DNA of 55,258 nt from Multifurca ochricompacta (lineage: Eukaryota > Basidiomycota > Agaricomycetes > Russulales > Russulaceae): contig WTXG01000236.1 in assembly GCA_022496185.1 (NCBI GenBank), forward strand, positions 1 to 55,258, read 5' to 3'. Positions 50,512 through 55,258 of the stretch are shown here, piece by piece (the stretch's first letter is position 1; each line of letters opens with the position of its first letter). The notes under the pieces were generated by a model that saw only the letters and a program-made list of their open reading frames with translations, made no database searches and had not been told where the DNA came from. The position numbers were made by a program, and so were the translations under genes.

Positions 50512-53426
50512 AGAAAAGACATTTGAAGAAGTGGTCCCATAGAATATCATCGACATTGGAAGGTCTTCTCAGAGGAAGAATCGCAATGCTTCCCTCCCTC
50601 TCGGCCTTGGGACCATGCCATTGACTTCGTCCCGGATGCCCCGTGGTCAGTGGATTGTAAGATCTACCCTTGTCTCAGCCAGAAAAGGAAGCGCTTTCTA
50701 CATTCCTGGAAGAACACTTGGCAAAAGGGTACATACGACCTTCGAACTTGCCTTATGCATCACCCTTCTTTTCATCAAGAAGAGGACGGAAAACTACGAC
50801 CAGTACAGGACTACAGACAGATTAATGAACTCACGGTGAAAAACCACTACCCGCTCCCTCTGATCTCAGAAATCATTGACAAGATGCGTGATAAAGCCCT
50901 GTTTTCAAAGATGGATGTTCGTTGGGGATACAATAACATTTGTATCCGAGAAGGCGACCAGCCCAAAGCCGCCTTCAAGACCAATCAAGGACTCTTCGAA
51001 CCCAACGTTATGTTCTTTGGCTTGACAAATTCACCGGCGACCTTCCAGGCCATGATGAATCACATTTTCCGAGACCTCATCCTCACCGAAGAGGTCGTGG
51101 TATATATGGACGATATCCTGGTGGCTACGAAAGATGACATTCACCACCACCGAGCCCGAGTCCACGAAGTACTAGAAATCCTGGCAAAACATGACCTCTA
51201 TTTGAAACCTGCCAAATGTTCCTTCGAACAAAAGACCGTCGAATATCTAGGTGTTATCCTGGAGGGGGGGCAAGTGCGCATGGACCCTGTAAAAGTACAA
51301 GGCATTCGAGAATGGACCGCCCCCAGTGTACCAAGGATGTTAGATCATTCATTGGATTTTGTAATTTCTACCAGCGTTTTGTCAAAGGATTCTCGGCCAT
51401 TGCCCGACCGCTCAATGACTTGTTGAAGAAGGATGTGCCATGGCACTGGGACAAACTACAGCAGCAGGCATTCGACCGAATAAAAACAATTATCAGTTCC
51501 GAACCGGTCCTCATCCAACCTGACCTGACCAACCCCTTTGAATTGGAAGTTGATGCTTCCATGTATGCCAACGGCGCAGTCCTATCACAAAGAGATACCG
51601 GAGGAATCTTCATCCTGTTGCATTCTACTCGGAAACGTTCTCATCAGCGGAAAGAAATTATGACATTTGGGACAGAGAACTATTGGCTATTGTAAAAGCG
51701 TTACGACATTGGCGACCATACTTGGCTGGATCCCCGCACAAAACCATCATTTATACAGACCACTCCAACCTTTTGTACTGGAGAGAACCGCACAAGATCA
51801 GCCGACGAATAGCACGAGAAGTCTTGGAGCTTGAAGAGTACAACTTCATGCTCAAGCACTTACCTGGAGCTCGTAATGCACGAGCTGATGCCCTGTCTAG
51901 ACCAACCGGACAAGATGAAGGGGAAAACGACAATGATAATATCGTCATTTTACCAGAAGATGTCTTCGCAAAAACCACTGTCGTTAGCCTCCATGACATG
52001 GATCTATGGGCCCAAGTAACGCAGAACATGAACCAGGAACTGTGTAAATCCTGGGCAGAGCCGCATAACATAAAAATGAAAGACAGCCTCTGGTGGAAGG
52101 ACGGCGATCGATTGGTTGTCACCGGTGGCGACAACATTAAGAGGGGGGTGATTCATTTTCACCACGACCTTCCCTCTGCAGGACACCCCGGCATCGCAAA
52201 TACCTACGCCCTTGCCAAACGAGATTACTGGTGGCCAAACATGAAAAAGGATGTCGAAGCCTATGTCAAAGGATGTGCAGAATGCCAGGCAAACAAAGTA
52301 AACACTCACCCAAGACCGCTGGCACTTTCACCCATTATGCCGATTGCAACAGCTCCCTTCCAGACCATCGCCATGGATTTCATCGTTAAACTTCCTCAGT
52401 CACAAGGATATGACTCGATACTCACCATCACGGACCATGACTACTCAAAGGCCGCTCTTTCATCCCCTGCAACAAGACAATTCAGCGGAAGGAGTTGCGA
52501 AACTTTACCTGAACCATGTCTACCGGCATTATGGACTGCCGCAGAAGATCATTTCCGACCGAGACCCACGATTTGCCTCCATGTTCGCCCGAGCACTCTG
52601 TAAACGTCTCGATATTCAACAGAACATATCCACCGCATATCACCCCCAGACGGATGGACAGTCAGAACGAACAAACCAATGGTTGGAACAGTACCTTCGA
52701 TTTTGGTGTAACGAACGACAGAACGACTGGGCAGAATGGCTGGTGACAGCTGAGTTTGCACACAATAGCTGGCCAAATGGAACGACGAAGACCACTCCCT
52801 TCTCTCTTATTATGGGTGGAACCCTCGCACCACATGGACAGACAAGCCCACGAATGTACCATCCGTGACACAGTGTATCGACCAATGGGAGGAAATATGG
52901 GAATCAGCCAATAGAAACCTTCAGAAGGCACAAAGGACCCTGGCCGAGAAGCCCACTAAGTTTACACCCTACCAGGTCGGAGATCAAGTCTGGCTAGAAG
53001 GCGCAATATCCATACGTCACACCCAACGGCAAAATTAGCTCCCAAATGCCATGGCCCCTTCGTAATCGAACAGAAGCTCTCGGACGTTACGTATAAGCTC
53101 ACATTACCCGCCACCTGGAAGATACACCCTGTCTTCCATGCGAACCTTTTAACGCCGTACAAAGAAACTGCCATTCATGGACAGAACTTTCCCAGACCTC
53201 CCCCTGACCTCGTTGATGGAGAACCGGAATGGGAAGTGGAATGTATTGCCGATGCCAAATGGAAGGGTCGAGGATGTAATCGAAGGCTCCATTACTGATC
53301 AAATGGAAGGGATTCCCAGATGCCGACAACTCGTGGGAACCTGCTGCAGATGTCTTTGCGCCCAAACTCATCGATGACTTCTATAGATGCCACCCAGAGG
53401 CAGATAAAGAGCCAGAGAAAATATGA
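50512..53426 (+). pseudogene. pol: Pol of element 9 (RT to chromodomain), frameshifted
   Basis: RT is open at 50650-51426 with [34 protein letters not shown] and LGVILEGG; a shift follows near 51325. RNase H (ELEVDASMYANGAVLSQRD) is shifted again near 51605. The frame 51683-52603 holds the RNase H end, HHCC (HFHHDLPSAGHPG...CAECQANK) and AMDFIVK. A shift near 52460 is followed by ISDRDPRFASMF and SERTNQWLEQYLRF. The C-terminal part is broken but includes a chromodomain-like WKGFPDADNSWEP in alternate frames. It ends near TGA 53424-53426. Confidence 0.88.
52139..52151 (+). other. Central polypurine tract in integrase, element 9
   Basis: AAGAGGGGGGTGA, identical to the other four copies although this subfamily is otherwise divergent. 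Confidence 0.7.
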
Positions 53427-53470
53427 GTTGCTGAACAGTCCTCTCCCCACAACTGACCAGAAATTCACCC

Positions 53471-54666
53471 ATGTCATCGTCTAAGATCCACGCCTCTGCC
53501 GCCATCGATGCGTTTCCTGTACTTACTCCTGTGCATCCTCCTTCTCGCCCACTTTCTCCTATTGACTACGATGCGACCACCCAAGTGGCCCAAGGGGACA
53601 GAATCATCGACATCGATGAAGATTTTAATTTGCCCGAACACCCCCATCCCAACGACCTGATCGACGTAGACTTCGGCGACGAGTCCCCTGAATTCCCCTT
53701 CTTCCCCAACGACCCCAACTCGCAGTTTTATTTCCGCTCATGATCCCAACATCCAAAAATGACGGCACTACAGAGGTGGCGAAGTACATTTACTACACCA
53801 ATGAAGGTATGGATGTAGCCGGATGCTTAGAAAAGGAGGGCCTGTCTATGGGGCCCCAGTCTACCTTGAGGAGAAAAACGTCGGCGACTCCACTATGTCC
53901 TGGGGCCCGAGCATTTGCAACACCTCTCGGCCCACGACCCACGCGCCTTCGCGATTAATGAAGTACTTCGGGACCTACGGATGCCACGACTGACCGCCGA
54001 GATCGCACGACTCCGCAAGTTCCAGGCACTTCGGGACAACTTAGAGATGCAGCGCCGCGACTATGAACGGCAGATGGTAAAGATCAATCGGGGGGTTTTC
54101 GACATAGAGCATCACCTGGCGAGCATCAGGACGAGGTTGGAACAAGGAGAGGCATACCAGATTATTTCCGAATGGTACGCCGATATTTTTGCGCGACCAC
54201 TCCCTCGTCGCCGCCTCGACCTAGCACCCGGCTTAACCCTCACTGCCTTGAAATGCCACGCCTCCATGAAAACCCCGATGGCAAGCTTTGCTGGGCTGCA
54301 ACAGCAAGTATCACCTCAGCTGGTGCTGCCCCAAGGCCACGAAACGATGTCGACACTGCCAAGCACTTCACACTGGAGTCGCCAATGCCTATTCAGACGA
54401 CTTACGCAGGCCCCCACCGTCCAGAACCCCTCAGGGTGGTGCGGCAAATGTCTCTCCCACAACGCCGGACATCGAGAAATCGACTGTCATGTTTACGACG
54501 GCTGCTTTCGCTGTGGGAGACGAGGGCCCTACGGTTTTCTACGAACACACATTTGCCCCGCAGACGAAGAAAAGGAGAACTACGATGCTGATCACTACGC
54601 CGTAGCGACGACTACCTCTCCCTGGTCCAGGATGACGATGGTATGCCATCTAGCTGGCTCTGCTAG
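53471..54666 (+). pseudogene. ORF3 of element 9
   Basis: ATG 53471 (MSSSKIHASAAIDAF) opens an acidic N-terminus. The frame breaks near 53735 (YYTNEGMDVAGC continues in another), near 53900 and near 54285. Coiled-coil region RLTAEIARLRKFQALRDN...FDIEHHLASIRTRLEQGEAYQ and knuckle fragments (CNSKYHLSWCC, CRHCQALHTG, CGKCLSHNAGHREIDC, CFRCGRRGPYGFLRTHIC) remain, ending LVQDDDG. It shows the ORF3 family is conserved at low sequence identity, so it is not recently acquired. Confidence 0.85.
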
Positions 54667-54683
54667 GACTTAAAGAGGGGTAA

Positions 54684-55258
54684 TGTTACGAACCCCGTGC
54701 GTCGTCTTTTTCTTTCCATCACGTGACACTGTTTGGCTCTGTTTGCCCTTGTTGACTGTGTTATGACTTCCTTTGTACTATTTGTTCCTTATCTCTGACC
54801 AAGGCTGTGCTTATCTCTGACTCATACTTACACAAGACCTTACGTATTTTCCCACCAGAATGCAACTATACCGATCGTCTACGTATATTCTCATCTGGCC
54901 CACTTGACTCCGTTCCCTCTTTGGATACATTACGACTTCGTTGATACATCAGTACAGTACTCCGATTCAGACTCCGACTCTATTACGTATATAAGGCCTG
55001 CCTAGATAGCCTGTATACCTTAGACTCGACTTCTTAATCGACTTGGTGCATTACCTTCTGGGTGATTCCTAAGACCCGACTCTTGAATCGTCTCAGTGCT
55101 TCTGGCACTTCTCCGCTCACCAGTACTAAGGGATTAGCTCCTTGGTATTGACTTCTCACCCGAACTCCGTGTACTTGAAAGACAGTGCACACCTGACTTC
55201 GTAGTTTTGCTACACGACTTATCACACGTCGTGACGAACGCCCGCACCAGGCGTTTAC
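54684..55258 (+). repeat. 3' LTR of element 9 (nearly complete, cut by window end)
   Basis: Begins TGTTACGAACCCC after purines AAAGAGGGGTAA. TATATAA at 54988 and AGACTCGACTT at 55022, 34 nt on. R-U5 has no ATG. The last bases (...gcgtttac) are probably one or a few bases short of the ...ACA end. Confidence 0.85.

Larger units (their letters stand above)
50512..55258 (+). mobile_element. Element 9: family II retrotransposon, 5' truncated, 3' LTR at window end
   Basis: Starts within the protease-RT linker (EKTFEEVVP) at a fusion point with element 8, then RT, RNase H, integrase, chromodomain, ORF3 and a 3' LTR reaching the window end. No gag or protease. It is more divergent in ORF3 and LTR from elements 3, 5 and 6, so it may be a separate subfamily. 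Confidence 0.9.

Overview
The window is a stack of nested Ty3/Gypsy (Metaviridae) LTR retrotransposons. I see no host gene, tRNA, rRNA or CRISPR array in it. Gag, protease, reverse transcriptase, RNase H, integrase and C-terminal chromodomain reading frames of the fungal chromovirus/Tf1 type fill almost all of the 55 kb. Protein style, self-priming signals and CpG-focused decay suggest a repeat-rich basidiomycete (Agaricomycete) genome, probably heterochromatin. I do not claim a species.

Three families with long internal regions, plus one family seen only as a solo LTR, can be separated. Family I: element 1 (minus, 1-8235, 3' end outside the window) and fragment 8 (plus, 49731-50511). Family II: element 2 (plus, 8236-9845 and 17322-21353), element 3 (minus, 9846-17321, complete), element 5 (minus, 22070-29537, complete), element 6 (minus, 32385-48349, itself interrupted), element 9 (plus, 50512-55258), and probably the lone LTR at 49138-49730. 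Family III: element 4 (plus, three pieces between 21354 and 49137) and element 7 (minus, 38065-45261). Family IV: solo LTR 45797-47054.

Nesting, read from 5-bp target-site duplications: element 4 was hit by element 2, then by elements 5 (cgaat) and 6 (atctc). Element 2 was hit by element 1 and by element 3 (gagga). Element 6 was hit by element 7 (caatc) and by the family IV element (gattg). Many gene pieces therefore continue in the same frame on the far side of an inserted element.

The family II layout is LTR - 11-nt self-primer site - gag - (-1 frameshift at GGATTTT) - PR-RT-RNaseH-IN-chromodomain pol - a third ORF with four zinc knuckles - polypurine tract - LTR, with a second copy of the polypurine tract inside integrase. 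Family I is the most unusual. From its predicted RNA start at 7852 down to 4738 (3115 nt) the sense strand has no ATG in any frame, yet it carries four long ORFs that therefore lack Met codons. The first ATG is that of a small ORF (4737), whose stop lies 5 nt before the gag ATG. This looks like a long leaky-scanning/non-AUG/reinitiation leader, and is the best candidate for an undescribed system here.

Decay is dominated by CpG transitions. All LTR-to-LTR differences in elements 3 and 5, and nearly all premature stops (CGA to TGA), are of this kind.
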